Shown one piece after another: positions 1 through 10,784 of a stretch of 64,000 bases of DNA. The notes below the pieces were generated by a model. It had not been told where the DNA came from. It saw nothing but the letters and a program-made list of their open reading frames with translations, and ran no database searches. The stretch's first letter is position 1. Every line of letters starts with the position of its first letter. The DNA is taken from contig SZWC01004728.1 of the NCBI GenBank assembly GCA_023375785.1, positions 1 to 64,000 on the forward strand, written 5' to 3'. The translations under genes and the position numbers were made by a program. The stretch comes from Penium margaritaceum. Taxonomy: Eukaryota; Streptophyta; Zygnematophyceae; Desmidiales; Peniaceae.

Positions 1-2
1 GC

Positions 3-875
3 ATGGGCCCGAGCACGGAGGACGAGAAGGCGGAGATGGCTGGAGTACCGTACCAGTCCGCAGTTGGCAGCATAATGTATGCCATGGTGGCGACGCGGCC
101 TGACCTTGCCTTTGCTGAAGGACAAGTGAGCCGCTATGTTGCTGATCCGAGGCCGCTACATTGGCAAGCGGTGAAGAGAATCCTCCGCTACTTGAAGGCA
201 ACGACACATTCGCGACTTGTGTTTGGAGAGGGAGCGCGGACTGACTCCCTCGAGTTGGTTGGCTACTCTGATGCTGACTGGGTAGGTGACGTTGATGACC
301 GCAAGTCAACATCAGGCTATGTTTTTGTGCTTGGTGGTACAGCAGTGTCTTGGGCAAGCCGGAAGCAGGACAGTGTGGCTCTATCCAGCACTGAGGCGGA
401 GTATATTGCGCTCGCGAAAGCCGCAAAGGAGGCACTATGGCTGCGGCGATTGCTCAAGGAGATTGGGGTGCCGCAAAAGAAGCCAACGGCACTCAATGTT
501 GACGAGATGAGTGCCATCAGCCTGACCATGAACCCTGTGCTACACCGGAGGACCAAGCACACAGAGATCCGGCATCACTTTCCACGACACCTTGTTGCAA
601 AGGGTGATGTGGTGCTTGTGCATTGCGGCACAAAGCACATGCTTGCTGATGCCATGACAAAGGCGCAATCCAAGGACAGGCATGATGCTACTTGTATGGA
701 GCTGGGCTTTCCCAAGCCTCTTGAGTTGAACGCTGAGCATGGACAACTGCCATGGGTGACGCGCAAGGGGGAGATTGTTGGAATGATGCTCCTCACCATG
801 GTAGGAGTGACTCCAAAAAGGAACACCAAAAAGACAAGCCTTAGTGGCTTAGTGGTTAATGGTGTTCACCTCTAG
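3..875 (+). CDS. Copia-A pol, RT C-terminus plus RNase H (5' part outside window)
   Basis: 290 codons remain open. The product is the end of the Ty1/copia polyprotein: the RT connection (YQSAVGSIMYAMVATRPDLAF) followed by RNase H, which degrades the RNA of the RNA-DNA hybrid during reverse transcription. RNase H acidic residues are visible in YSDADW, SSTEAEY, the LNVDEMSAI segment and LADAMT; the RTKHTEIRHH motif is typical of copia. The start codon at 3 is only the first Met in the window; the true start lies upstream. The frame runs about 100 bases past the polypurine tract (aagggggaga, 765-774) into the LTR and stops at 873-875. This is the least damaged RNase H in the window. Confidence 0.9.
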   Translation: MGPSTEDEKAEMAGVPYQSAVGSIMYAMVATRPDLAFAEGQVSRYVADPRPLHWQAVKRILRYLKATTHSRLVFGEGARTDSLELVGYSDADWVGDVDDRKSTSGYVFVLGGTAVSWASRKQDSVALSSTEAEYIALAKAAKEALWLRRLLKEIGVPQKKPTALNVDEMSAISLTMNPVLHRRTKHTEIRHHFPRHLVAKGDVVLVHCGTKHMLADAMTKAQSKDRHDATCMELGFPKPLELNAEHGQLPWVTRKGEIVGMMLLTMVGVTPKRNTKKTSLSGLVVNGVHL

Positions 876-903
876 AGGCAGGGGCCCGGGTTCAAGTCCC
901 ACA
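838..903 (+). other. tRNA-like module with A and B boxes inside LTR-A
   Basis: TGGCTTAGTGG (845-855) matches a pol III A box and GGGTTCAAGTCCC (888-900) a B box; the start-to-start spacing of 43 nt is that of a tRNA gene. A palindromic CCTCTAGAGG sits where the anticodon arm would be. No convincing acceptor stem can be drawn, so this is not called as a functional tRNA. The same module lies at the same LTR offset in the minus-strand copy (57914-57968), so it belongs to the family. Confidence 0.6.
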
Positions 904-979
904 AGATGAAATTCTGCCCTGCCTCAAGGGAGGTGGAAAGTAGATGCGAGGAACCTAGCTCAACCTCTAGAGTTCCTCT

Positions 980-1276
980 TTAGGTTTCTAGAAGGCCAGG
1001 TGAGGGTCGAGGAAGGTGGCACACCTTCTAGAAGGGGTGACTTGTCCTACAAGGCATGTAGAGGTGTCTTGGTCTTCTGGACACCTTCCCTCCTACTAGA
1101 AGCAAGCTGAGGAATCTAGGAAGGGGCAGAAGCTTCTAGAGGAGTGAAGGGATGCCTTCCTAGGTGGGAAAAGGACAGCCTACCAAGGAGCACTCTAGAA
1201 GCCATAGAATCTGCTAGGAAGCTCCAAATATGGCATGCTTTGGTGTTCTGGAAAGGTTAGATCAGTGGCTATAAAA
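980..1276 (+). promoter_or_regulatory. LTR-A promoter region with HSE-like cluster and TATA box
   Basis: TTCTAGAA occurs at 986-993 and 1026-1033, and GAAGCTTCTAGA at 1129-1140 forms an almost complete three-unit nGAAnnTTCnnGAAn array. Further CTAGAAG copies lie near 1095-1105 and 1195. All are upstream of TATAAAA at 1270-1276. Heat-shock factor binds nGAAnnTTCn. The TTCTAGAA motifs and the GAAGCTTC block are kept in the minus-strand LTR copy near 57457, 57568 and 57603. Function is inferred from the motif only. Confidence 0.55.
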
Positions 1277-1488
1277 TGCCACTGCTTGTGAGCCTTGATC
1301 AAGTGTTTATTCCCATCCAATTGAGGCCAGAACTATTGCCTCCCTCTCTGACCACATTTTCTGCCATCCTTGGAACCAGTTGCCTCCATAGTTTCAGTCT
1401 CTCCAAAAACAGTTGGTGGTGTGAATCATCCACTGCTAGGGACCCTCCAGGGTGCACACTCACCCTCAGGCCAACACGATGAGTGCCA

Positions 1489-4048
1489 ACCACGGCACCA
1501 AGAGAGGTGACAACAATGGGGAGTGCTACAATTGTGGCAAAGAAGGCCACTACGCATGCGAATGCCCCAACAAGAAGTCGGATCAGCCCTGGAAGGGCGG
1601 GAAGAAGGACACCCAAGCCATGGTGGCCACGGAATCTACCGACTTCACACATTTGGAGGTCCCGGTGATCAGCTCTAAATCAGGCCGCCACACACAATGC
1701 AACCGGGTGGCGTTCGTCACCTACGGGGCCACCAAGCAACGCATGAGAGTGGCCAACAGCAAAACAAAGCTGGCCACGAGCAAAGACAATGTCCGCATTG
1801 AGTCAGTGGTGAACGAGAAAGCCATTCTGTGTACCATCTATGATGTGTTCCACATACCCTATTTTGGGGCAAACCTGCTGTTAGTGAGCCGCCTTATCGA
1901 CAAGGGGCTTAAGGTACTCTTCAAGAAGAAAGAGGCCATCATCCGGAAGGAGGGGGATGTCAAGGTGATTGCACGTGGAAAATGTGAGGAGGACCTGTAC
2001 CTTCTTTGTTCCAAGGTTCTTGCTAATGCACTGAGGACTGACGCCGTCAACCTTATGACGAAGGATGAAGAAAATCTGGACCTACGGCACTGCCTCCAAT
2101 GTCATATCGCTCCCTCAACTGTGAGGAACATGGTGAAGAAGGAAGTGGTGCGACGCCTTGAGGTCAAGGGCTACAATGCAGCCAATAATGCCGTGTGCGA
2201 GCCATGCATGGTGGGTAAGGCAACACGGCTGCCCTTTGATGGCAAATGGTTGCGTGCATCGGCGAAGTTGGAGATGGTGCACACGGATGTGTGCGGACCA
2301 TTTCAGCCTTCCATTGGTGGGGCCTGCTACTTTGCCACCTTCAGCAACAACCACAGCCACAAGCTCTACCTCTACATCATGAAGAGGAAGAGCGATGTCT
2401 TGTCATGCATGCACGAATTTGTGGCGGCTGTGAAGCGGTAAACGGAGTTGAAGGTGAAGGAGTTCCGGAGCAACAAAGGTGGCAAGTACGAGGGCTGCTC
2501 AGCATGGATGTAAAGGAAGGGGATCGCGTGGCAGAAACTATGCCACACTCTCCGCACCAGAACGACGTCTCCAAGAGGGCAAGCTGCACCACCCTCAACA
2601 TGGTCCGGTCCATATTGAGCGATGCCAGCCTCGCGAAGCGGTACTTAGCGAGGCGCCAGGACAGCGGTGTACATCATGTACCAGATGCCAATGAAGCTGC
2701 TGAAAGACGTTGATTCCAAGGTGTGGAAGACGCCACAAGAAATGTCGAGTGGGAGGAAGCCAGCTATGGCACACCTCCCCACTTTTGGTTGTGTTGCACA
2801 TGCGGTTGTGCAGGCATGGGAGGGGCGGTGCAAGCTGGACCCGTGGACTAGCCAGTGCATCTTCGTTGCGTAGGAGAGTGCAAGCAAGGCGTACCAGCTC
2901 TTCAACTTGTGGAGGCAGCAGATTGTGAAGAGTCACGACGTCACGTTTGACGAGGAAAGCCGTTGGACGGACAAGGACGCGGGTTTCTTCAAGCGGGGGG
3001 AGTGGCTGCCACTCCTCAAGGGAGAGACGCCGGAGGACGCAAAAGAGGTTGATGGCCCATCGACTCCAACCAGCAAGAACCATTGGAACGGTATTGGAGT
3101 GGATGATTTGTATTCAGCCTAGTCACACAATGAGTCTGAAGCGTCGGCAACAGTGGATCTAAACGAGGAGGCGGGGAGTGAGCCCGCATCTCCGTGGTCC
3201 CCGAGAGAAAGGGAGACCAGGCTAGCGGTGCGAGTGGCGCAGTGAGATTGCAGCAACAACGGCAACAGTGACAACAGCAGCAGCAGCCTCAAAAGCACCA
3301 GCCCCGGAGAAGCAGACGCGCAAGGAGGACGGCAAAACAATAGAATGCCGGGCACCTGGACTGGGTTTGCTCTAGCATTCATTGTGCAAGAGGAGCCCGA
3401 GACCGTCAAGGAGGCGTTGCAACAGAAGGATGGGATTGAGTGGGAGGGAGCCATAAAATCTGCGCTTGCCTCCAACAAAGAGAACGGCAATTGGTAGCTA
3501 ATTGATAGACCGTAGGATCCAAAAATCATCGGCTCCAAGTGGATCTTCAAGAAGAAGCTCACCAAGGATGGGAAGGTGGAGTGGTATAAGGCGGGGCTGG
3601 TGGCAAAGGGGTACGCCTTGCGGAAGGGTCAACACTACGATGAAACGTTTGCACCGGTGGCAAAGGTTGCCTCCGTTTGCTCCATCCTCTCGGTGGCGGC
3701 GGTGCAGTACAACAAAATCCATCAAATGAATGTTTAAACTGCTTTTTTCACAGGCGACCTCGACAAGGAGGTCCTAAGGAAGTTGCCAGAGGCGATGGAG
3801 ATGCCGCGAAGAAGGATGTGCAGGCTTCGTAATGCGCTCTACAGAATGCAGCAAGTGCCACTCATGTGGTACCTTGAAATGGATGGCTTCATGGCCGAGC
3901 TTAACTTGAAGCACTCTGAAGCGAATCAAAGCATGCACGTACGGAAGCAGCCAGGGTTGCACCAGATCATGGTCCATTACTTTGATGACCTCATCCTTGT
4001 ATCATCGAACATGGAGGAGTTGGTGAATCTGAAGCGGGAGCTGGGCGG
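1489..4048 (+). pseudogene. Copia-B gag-pol, first part (zinc knuckle to RT), unit X
   Basis: From the Met at 1489 there is a CX2CX4HX4C zinc knuckle (CYNCGKEGHYACEC), then a protease region where the DSG active site is replaced (VISSKSGRH), then the integrase HHCC zinc site (LRHCLQCH, CEPCMVGK) and the first catalytic Asp (MVHTDVCGPF). The frame is open to 2441, then broken by stops near 2439, 2511, 2872, 3120, 3243, 3496, 3513 and 3734 and by at least one frameshift between 2500 and 2660. RT blocks are visible at 3530-4040: GSKWIFKKKLTKDG, YDETFAPVAK and FDDLILVSS, where the catalytic YVDD has become YFDD. The gag N-terminus is missing. It ends at the hAT-1 target duplication (4041-4048) and resumes at 8734. 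It cannot make active enzymes. Confidence 0.85.
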
Positions 4049-4775
4049 CCATGTTCACTTCGACTTGGCGACTTTTGGGCAAAAGTCGAGGTCGCCAAGT
4101 TGATTTAAGTTGACTTGGAGTCGACTCCGAATTTTACAATTAAGAGCACCCGGAGCCAGCGGGAGCACAGCTTGGGTTGGCCTTTTGGGCCTCAAGAAAA
4201 GCCCAAGGGTCAGCTCAGCAAGCCGGATCGGCCCTGAGCAATTTCCGCGGGATATTCAACTTGCCGAATCTTGGCCTCGGTATCTTTTTGCACTCCAGTA
4301 CAGTCAGCATGAACCATGATGGATGCATGGTTTCTTGTCATCCAGCATAGCATCAATTGTCCAATCAGGATGGATGACAACCAGGAAAAGAATCCAGATT
4401 GGCCATGCAACCTGGAAGATGCATGCTCCATGCACCAATCAAACCTGGCCATTTGAATCCATCAACGTGATTGCTTTCATGTTCACTTTGATAATGCAGG
4501 TACTCTGTATCTAGCCACATGGACCACAACCTTCCACGCATGCACCTGAAGGAATATGTGCTAGTTGAGGCAGAGGTACTAGAAAAATGAACCGTATTCT
4601 TCCCTCAGGCATACATTTGAGGGAAGGGAACAAAGACCATGTGATTCTGCGTTGGCCCTAGTACCACACAGTAGTCTTAGATGTTCATTTGAGTGTTTCA
4701 CTCGATTCAGTGGCCCGCCATTGCCGGCCTTGCACTTAGCCATGAAGTCCACAGTGGACTACACAGGAGGGCACC

Positions 4776-7700
4776 TTGGCCAGAGAGCCAACAGCATCGG
4801 CGATTGTAGCAGTTCGTGCTGCCACAGCCAGTGCAGCACCCCTTGTATGCCAACTACAAGGGGAGCAGCTGACATCAGCACTGTCGAAGTACTTAAAACC
4901 TTGCCCCACTCCCAGCAGCTACCCAGGCTTCTTGTGTGGCGCTTGTGGCAAGAGCTTCTCCGGCGGCAACGACCGCATGCCAGGCCACTAGGCTACAACC
5001 GTTGCCAACGTGGCAAAGTGTCGTGTTCCACCCGCTGGAGCACATGCCGTGCTTGGACTCCCGTCGATTGCTCCGCCCCACGATGGTTTTCAGGGTGCTG
5101 ACGCCAAGCTCTTCAAAGGCAAGGGTGACTCATGGGGAACAAGAGACCATCCTGTGGATTGGGCGCAACTCACCGCCAAACAACAGCGACAGGCAGCACA
5201 GGAGGCTGCTGGTGTCGCAGAGGACGATGAAGAAGCAGAGGGGGTTACTCCGCCCTCTCCAGCTCACCAGCGTTTGCGCATTGGGCCAGCACCTTTGCTG
5301 TCGTCTTTGAACAGCAGCCGCCAGACGAGCATGGAGGACCACATAAACAACCACCTCAACAACGACTGCCAGAAGGCAGTCGTCAAGGTGATGGCTAAAG
5401 TTGCGCTCCCCATCTCCTTCTGTCGCAAGCGTGTGGTGCTGGAGCTCATTGACAAGGCGCGTCGCACCAACCCTGTTTTTTTCCTCCCATCCCGGGAAAT
5501 AGTTCTTGATGACATCCTGCCTGACCTGGACAGAGAGCTTTTAAAGGTGAAAAGCCGTTGCGTGATGGATGGGACATCTTCGGGGTGACTGTGGGTGTTG
5601 ATGATTGGTCATACATCTAGATTTTGCCAATCTATTCTACCATGGCCACAAATACTGAGGGTACCGCACATCTGTTCTCCCGTGATGCCATGGGACTTGT
5701 GCATGATGCACATCATGTGGCTGTTGTCATTGACCTGGTGATCTAGGATGTGGGGGCAGAGAAAGTGGTGATGCTTATCACCGACAATGCCTCCACGAAC
5801 ACAAAGGCATGGACAATTCTTAGGGACAAGTATCCGAGCATTTTTTTCATGGGTTGTGTGGCCCACAACATTGACCTAGTGCTGAAGGACATTTCAAAGA
5901 CGGAATGGGGCAGGATTATGGTGGGGAAAGTTGAGAAGGTGGTGAATTTCATGAGGAACAAGGACATTCTCCGGTCATAGACGAAGAAGGAAAGTAGCGG
6001 GAAGGTTCTGTTGCCTGCATGTGCCACCTGCTTTGCATCAGTGCATCGCATGCTGAAGCGTATGTTGGTCATGCGGCCAACACTGGAGAAGATGGTGAAT
6101 AGTAGCACGTGGAGTGAAGTGGCTGCTGTCGTGATACAGGATATCGCACGAGAAAGAAGGAGGTGCGCAAACTCGTCCGGCAGGCTGTCTTTTGGCAACA
6201 AGTGAAGGCACTCTTAAATCAGATGACGCCACTGGTGGTGGCGTTACGCAAGGCGGATGCAGCAGTGGGCACGGCAGGCATCATCTATGAGGCACTTATT
6301 GATGCCACAAAGCAGCTCCGTAGCCTAGGTGTGAACCGTGGCTGCTGCCGTGTAGTAGTGAACCCTGCATGGGTCGAGTATACCATAGAACGCTTGTCTG
6401 ACAGGTGGACCAATCAGTAGTGCTATCCTGGTTTTGCTGCAGCACGCCGCATCCATCCACAACATCTTGGACACGAGTTTGATGCAGGCGAGAAGGCTGT
6501 AGAAGCCTAGAATCAGGTGGTCAATGCACTTGTGCCAGATAATGAGCAGGTGGTTCTAGATGATGAGCTATAGGCGTTCTCTAATGGCCTTGTGACAATG
6601 GTGGAGGATCCAGCCCGGCAGGAGGATGTGGAAAGGGCCAAGACAGCAGTGGCAAAGGTGTTGGAAAAGGAGCCATCCGGCTCAGTTTTAGGTCCACAGG
6701 AGCAAGTTCCAGGAAAGTACCAGATGCCTGCTCCGATCGTCAATCTGACTTCACCATTCGAAAGATCAGGTGGCAAAATGTCTACGGTCCAACTTTGAGG
6801 CCGATCCAACGGTCGGATTGGGAGATATGAATTTTCGTAGTTTCTCGGGTCATCGACCGTCGATATCCGGGTAACCATGGGCGATGGCTCCATGGTTTAG
6901 CCTAAGAAAAGAAAAGGCAAGAGGTCCAGGGTCAAGACCTGATGGGAGAAATATCCAAAAAGGTCCTTGGTCTTAGGATTGCCTTGTCAGAGTGTGCTCA
7001 CTAGGATAAAGGTACCTCTCCTTACTTTTTAGGTGAGGTGAGATCCTTGTGTGCTAGCCATGGACACATGACGATTCTCCATGGGTTTGTGGGTCATGTG
7101 ACCACTAGGAGTGTGCCATGAGAGCATTCTCTAGCTCTCTAGGTCGTGTGTGAGTGGTCAGCCTGATTGCTAGGCTGATTTCTTCCCTATTGTGAGATTA
7201 TGGACTCTAGTGTGTGAGCCTTAGCCTCCATGGCTAAGTGGTGTGGCTTGTGAGAGGGCTGACTTGCCCAAGCTCTAGCTCTATATGTACTCCATCATTT
7301 TGAGTGATTGAACAACCATTCTTCAGCAAAAGTGATGTCCTTCCAATCACACATGCTCGCTGCTCCAAGGCTCCCTCTCTCCTCATGTTCCAACAAAAGG
7401 TGGTGGCTGGTGAGGTGGCGGGATTCCGCAGGCGTGCCCGCCATCCGACACGTCTTCTTGCTCTGTGCAAGCTGGCAATGCGACTGTTGGCGCAGCCGTG
7501 CACGTCATCAGAGTGTGAGCGAGCCTTCAGCAAGCACCAGCTCATCCAAACTGCTCGCCGAAACAGGCTCAAGACATCAACTTTGGAGCTTCTGGTCTGA
7601 GTGAACGTGAGGCTCAACCGCCTGTATGGGAGGGTGAAGGGAAGGAAGCTGACAGCCGAGCTAAAGTAGTTTGTTGATGACGATCCTACTGACAGTGGGA

Positions 7701-8290
7701 GTGAGGTGGATGGCGAGGTGGAGGAGGGAGATGTGGGACCTGAGTGGGACCCAGACATTGCTGACGCTGAGGTGGAGGGGCAGGATCCTAAGGCGGTTCT
7801 AACAACAAGTGCAGGCAATGAGGCAACTGGAAAGGAGGGTGGAGCAGATGATGATGTGGACGAGCAGGACGACGATGACGATGAGGACAAGGACTTGGAG
7901 GCAAGAATGGAGTCAGAGGGTAGTGATGAGGAGGAGATGAGTGAGGAAGATGATGAGCACGAGCCGGATGTTGAGGAGGTGAGCAGGGTTCTGCGCCAGG
8001 GAGTTAGAAAGAGGAACGAGCTGGATGCACTACTGCAGGATGGAAGCGACGCACCAACATCAACTTTGACACATGCCAAACGCAACTCCACCTCAGCCAC
8101 TAAAGGTCGTGTAGTAACACCAGTTGCTACATGCCCATCAGCAAGTACTGTGGGTTCCCATGCACTCGGTACAAAATCTGCAGCTTCTCCTCCTCGTCCA
8201 AAGAGGAACTGTGCCCGTCGTGGCTGGAGGAATGATTTCCATTGTCTCTACAGTGAAGCTATCATAGTTGGCAGCATTGGATGGGAATAA
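4776..8290 (+). pseudogene. hAT-1 transposase (DUF659-type), broken
   Basis: The N-terminal zinc finger FLCGACGKSFSGGNDRMPGH lies near 4929-4988, followed by an in-frame TAG. The DUF659-type RNase H-like core starts near 5300 (ALPISFCRK near 5405) and continues with LITDNASTNTKA, which carries a catalytic Asp, and GCVAHNIDL. The hAT C-terminal dimerisation segment (SSECERAFSKHQLI) is at 7505-7545. Then comes a long Asp/Glu-rich tail (7690-8000) and a basic end. Breaks include a frameshift near 5550, stops near 5619, 5744, 5978, 6418, 6510 and 6571, and a solo LTR at 6659-7395. The cut-and-paste transposase is certainly inactive. Confidence 0.85.
6659..7395 (+). repeat. Solo LTR (737 bp) inserted in hAT-1 transposase
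   Basis: Starts TGTTGGAA and ends TTCCAACA, flanked by a perfect 5-bp duplication AAAGG (6654-6658 and 7396-7400). The unoccupied AAAGG site is present in unit Y at 21647-21651. A TATA-like TATATG lies at 7282. A segment near 6812-6828 (CGATCCAACGGTCGG core) is shared with the E-family LTRs. A weak B-box-like GGGTCAAGACC lies near 6931. Solo LTRs arise by recombination between the two LTRs of a full element. Its internal family is not identified. Confidence 0.92.
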
Positions 8291-8733
8291 TAAAGTGATG
8301 GTTTTCTTTTCATGGAACTGGTCAACTTCCACTAGCACACTGTTTCCTTCTCTACTTTTTAATCAAAGTTGCCGTGTCTATTTTGGATGATGAGCAGGTT
8401 TTGGTTTCATCTTTCAAAGTTGCACGAAAGTACCTAAAAGTGCTAGACTGACCAGAATGCTAAGTACATGACTGGTGGTAGAATTTGCATCATAGCATCA
8501 TAGGATGAGACCTTTGAGAAAAACATAAGACTCAACATGTGTCTCTTTTCAGTCTATGTTCATGTTGTATGCAAACGAGAGGTATTCTCTGTAGGATGCA
8601 GTATGTGAATAAGTAGTTTTGGGGGTCTAAACACAAACAACTTCCGACTTAGCATAGAAACCACCGACTTTCGACTTTCAACTTCCGACTTGGGCGTCAA
8701 CTTCTACTTGGGGAAGTGAACATGGCTGGACGA

Positions 8734-9690
8734 TCGGTTGAAAATGACCGACATGGGCGAGCTCGAGTACCGCCTTGGCATCGCCATCAAGAGAGACCGC
8801 AAGGCAGGCACACTGGAGACGGGGCAGGCAAAATACATGCAAAGGGTACTCCGCCGCTACAACATGGAGGAGTGCAACCCCATCAGCACACCCATGACAA
8901 CCACAAGTGAGCTAAGTTCGAGCATTGGGCCGAGCACTAATGAGGAGAAGGAGGAGATGACAGGTGTGCCATACCAGTCCGCGTTGGTGAGCATCATGTA
9001 TGCCATGGTGGCGACGCGGCCCAACCTGGCCTTTTCAGAGGGCCAAGTGAGCCGCTGTTTTGCTGATCTCAGGCCGCTGCATTGGCAAGTGGTGAAGCGG
9101 ATCCTCCGCTATCTCAAGGCGAGAGAGTAGTCGCGACTCGTGTTTGGAGGGGGAGCGCATGACGACTCCCTTGAGTTGGTCGGCTACTCGGATGCCAACT
9201 GGGCTGGTGATGTGGATGTCAGAAAATCAACGTCGCCGTCCGTGTTTGTGCTTGGTGGTAGAGGCGTTTCATGGGCAAGCAGGAAGCAGGAGTGCATGGA
9301 GCTGTTAGACCAAACTGGAGTACATCTCACTCACGAAAGCTGCAAAGGAGGCACTCTGGCTGTGTCAACTGCTAAAGGAGATCGGTGGTACCGCAAAAGA
9401 AGCCAACAGTGCTCAACGTTGACAACATGAGTGCCATCAGCCTGACTTAGAACCTAGTGCTGCAGAGAAGGACCACGCACATCAAGATCTGGCATCACTA
9501 CGTGCGGGAATTGGTGGCGAAGGGAGATGCGGCAATTGTGCATTGTGGCACTAAGCGCATGCTTGCCAATGCCATGACCAGGACACACCCCAAGGATAGG
9601 CACGACGCAAGCTACATGGAGCTCGGTCTGTGGTGTGATGTTTACCAATGCTACAGGTTCCAAGGACAGGGCATCAAGGCTGCGCTACAA
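8734..9690 (+). pseudogene. Copia-B pol, second part (RT end and RNase H), unit X
   Basis: Continues the RT after hAT-1. MTDMGELEYRLGIAI and YNMEECNPISTPM are the copia RT connection; RNase H follows with [16 protein letters not shown]. Stops and shifts occur near 9130, 9285, 9430 and 9448. The catalytic SSTEAEY block is scrambled by a frameshift at about 9290. RTTHIKIWHH and LANAMTRTHPKDRH mark the end. The protein is close to the copia-A RNase H at the start of the window, so A and B are sister families with different LTRs. A short purine tract (aaggggagga, 9688-9697) precedes the LTR. Confidence 0.85.
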
Positions 9691-9699
9691 GGGGAGGAT

Positions 9700-10414
9700 T
9701 ATTGCCATGGTGTGCCCCTTGCCATGAGTGCCATTGATTGTACTCCCAGGTTCGGCCACTGAGGAGTGGTCAAACACGTTATCTGAATTTAGATTTGGAT
9801 TCATTGGATCTTTCCATGCACAATCAAGCTTTGAATTGCTCAATTAGAGTGCGTATTCAGAACGTTAGCCAAGCCCAAAAATCAGATGTTAGGCAGGTGG
9901 AATCTAGTACCCGCCATGGGTGGCGGGATATTCCACCACCAGGGATCCGAGTTCGTTCCTAATGGCCTCCAAATGCACCAAGGGAATGAATGAGGTAACC
10001 ATGAGGACCTCCTTGACCAGGATGCATTTCTCCTAGACTTCTAGGCGAGGACAAGCGCTTCGACAAGTCATCGTCGAAGCGCCTCTCGTTGCCTAGAGTG
10101 CAAGGCCAAGTGGCCGGCTCCACCAAGGGTTACTTCAACGACCGTAGCAAGGGCTCTGTTGCTCCGTTTTGGGCATGCTTGGATGCATTGGAAAGTTTAG
10201 ATCACAAGCTACGCTTGTGATCTTGTGATGTAATCTCACTATGCTCAGTAACAAAAACGTGTTTTGATTCAGATCTATTGAATGCGACGAGTTCTTCCTA
10301 CTCACATCCGTGATCCTTGTGCTCCAAACTCATCACTACTGGTGTCCATTGGCTTCCCAGAACATTGGTAGCATGCTTCATTGAGAGCTAGGCATGCTTG
10401 AGGGTGCCTCGACA
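9700..10414 (+). repeat. 3' LTR of copia-B, unit X (715 bp)
   Basis: Starts TATTGCCATGG after a polypurine tract; the intact Y copy starts TGTTGCCATGG. It ends CTCGACA, followed by CCCAC. Length equals the Y copy (23952-24666, 715 bp). A B-box-like CGAGTTCGTTCC lies at 9948-9959 behind a short hairpin-forming stretch (ACCCGCCATGGGTGGCGGG, 9910-9928). No 5' partner LTR of this family is visible in the window. Confidence 0.8.
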
Positions 10415-10784
10415 CCCACGAGAGCCAAAAATACTTTCCTTGACATGACACGTAGCATGCTCTTTGATGCCAAAATCCTACATTGCTTCTAGGTTGAAGC
10501 TACAAGAACTGCATGCTACTTTGTGAATCTCACCGCGGAAGCCGCACTTTGAAGGCGTGGTAAGAAGCAGCAAGAGAAGTAGCTCAAGACCCCACACAAG
10601 GCTTTGTCAGGGAAGGAGCCAGATGCCTCACACTCGAGAGTCTTTGGCTATACTACCTGGACAAATATCCAAGCAAAGGAGGAAGTGGTAAACACAATGC
10701 ACGCGTTCGCAAGTGTGTAATGGTCGGATATGACAACGTACACTAGGCATACACGTTGTCGGACCAAGCGGCCGGAAAGCTCAT
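10415..10784 (+). pseudogene. Copia-C integrase C-terminal fragment, unit X
   Basis: Translated pieces match the integrase end of the C/F lineage: SMLFDAKILH, then an AATRTACYFVNLT-like stretch, GRRGKKQQEK-like residues, EPDASHSRVFGYTTWT and NTMHAFASV, with several stops. The sequence is cut at 10785-10792 (CATGAGCT), the left target duplication of hAT-3, and resumes at 15222. No start or functional frame remains. Confidence 0.7.

Larger units (their letters stand above)
776..1476 (+). repeat. LTR of copia-A (701 bp)
   Basis: Begins TGTTGGAATG directly after a polypurine tract and ends GGCCAACA, giving TGTTGG/CCAACA inverted ends. A second copy lies on the minus strand at 57125-58037 (699 bp once an assembly duplication is removed), and a partial one at 61349-61715. 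A TATA box (TATAAAA, 1270-1276) precedes the probable transcript start. No primer-binding site follows it here: at 1477 it passes straight into the gag zinc-knuckle region of a B-type element, so it is either a 3' LTR next to unrelated sequence or a 5' LTR whose leader was deleted. Confidence 0.88.
4049..8725 (+). mobile_element. hAT-1 DNA transposon inserted in copia-B RT
   Basis: Bounded by 13-bp inverted ends CCATGTTCACTTC (4049-4061) and GAAGTGAACATGG (8713-8725). Flanking 8-bp target duplications are CTGGGCGG (4041-4048) and CTGGACGA (8726-8733), 6 of 8 matching; removing the element and one duplication copy keeps the RT reading frame. Subterminal regions carry repeated GACTT/AAGTC motifs. 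The 8-bp duplication and the transposase identify the hAT superfamily. Total 4,677 bp, of which 737 is an inserted solo LTR. 4062-4770 is 5' non-coding sequence with no gene I can recognise; 8290-8630 is 3' non-coding. The copy in unit Y is hAT-2. Confidence 0.88.

Noticed and set aside
838-903. Functional tRNA gene in LTR-A
   Set aside because: A and B boxes are good but no 7-bp acceptor stem or proper T stem can be drawn, so it is called tRNA-like only.
1299-1652. 117-codon minus-strand frame over LTR-A and gag
   Set aside because: It crosses the LTR/internal junction antisense to recognised gag sequence and has no homology I recognise.
1489-4048. Possible stop-codon reassignment or readthrough because many in-frame stops are TAG
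   Set aside because: TAA and TGA stops and frameshifts occur too, and several stops are present in only one of units X and Y where the other has CAA or TGG. Ordinary decay explains them. A CHG-methylation bias (CAG to TAG) is possible but I did not count it.
7234-8100. 288-codon Ser-rich frame on the minus strand (and its counterpart near 21828-22352)
   Set aside because: It is the antisense of the Asp/Glu-rich tail of the hAT-1/2 transposase; Ser-rich composition is what GAG/GAT codons give on the other strand.
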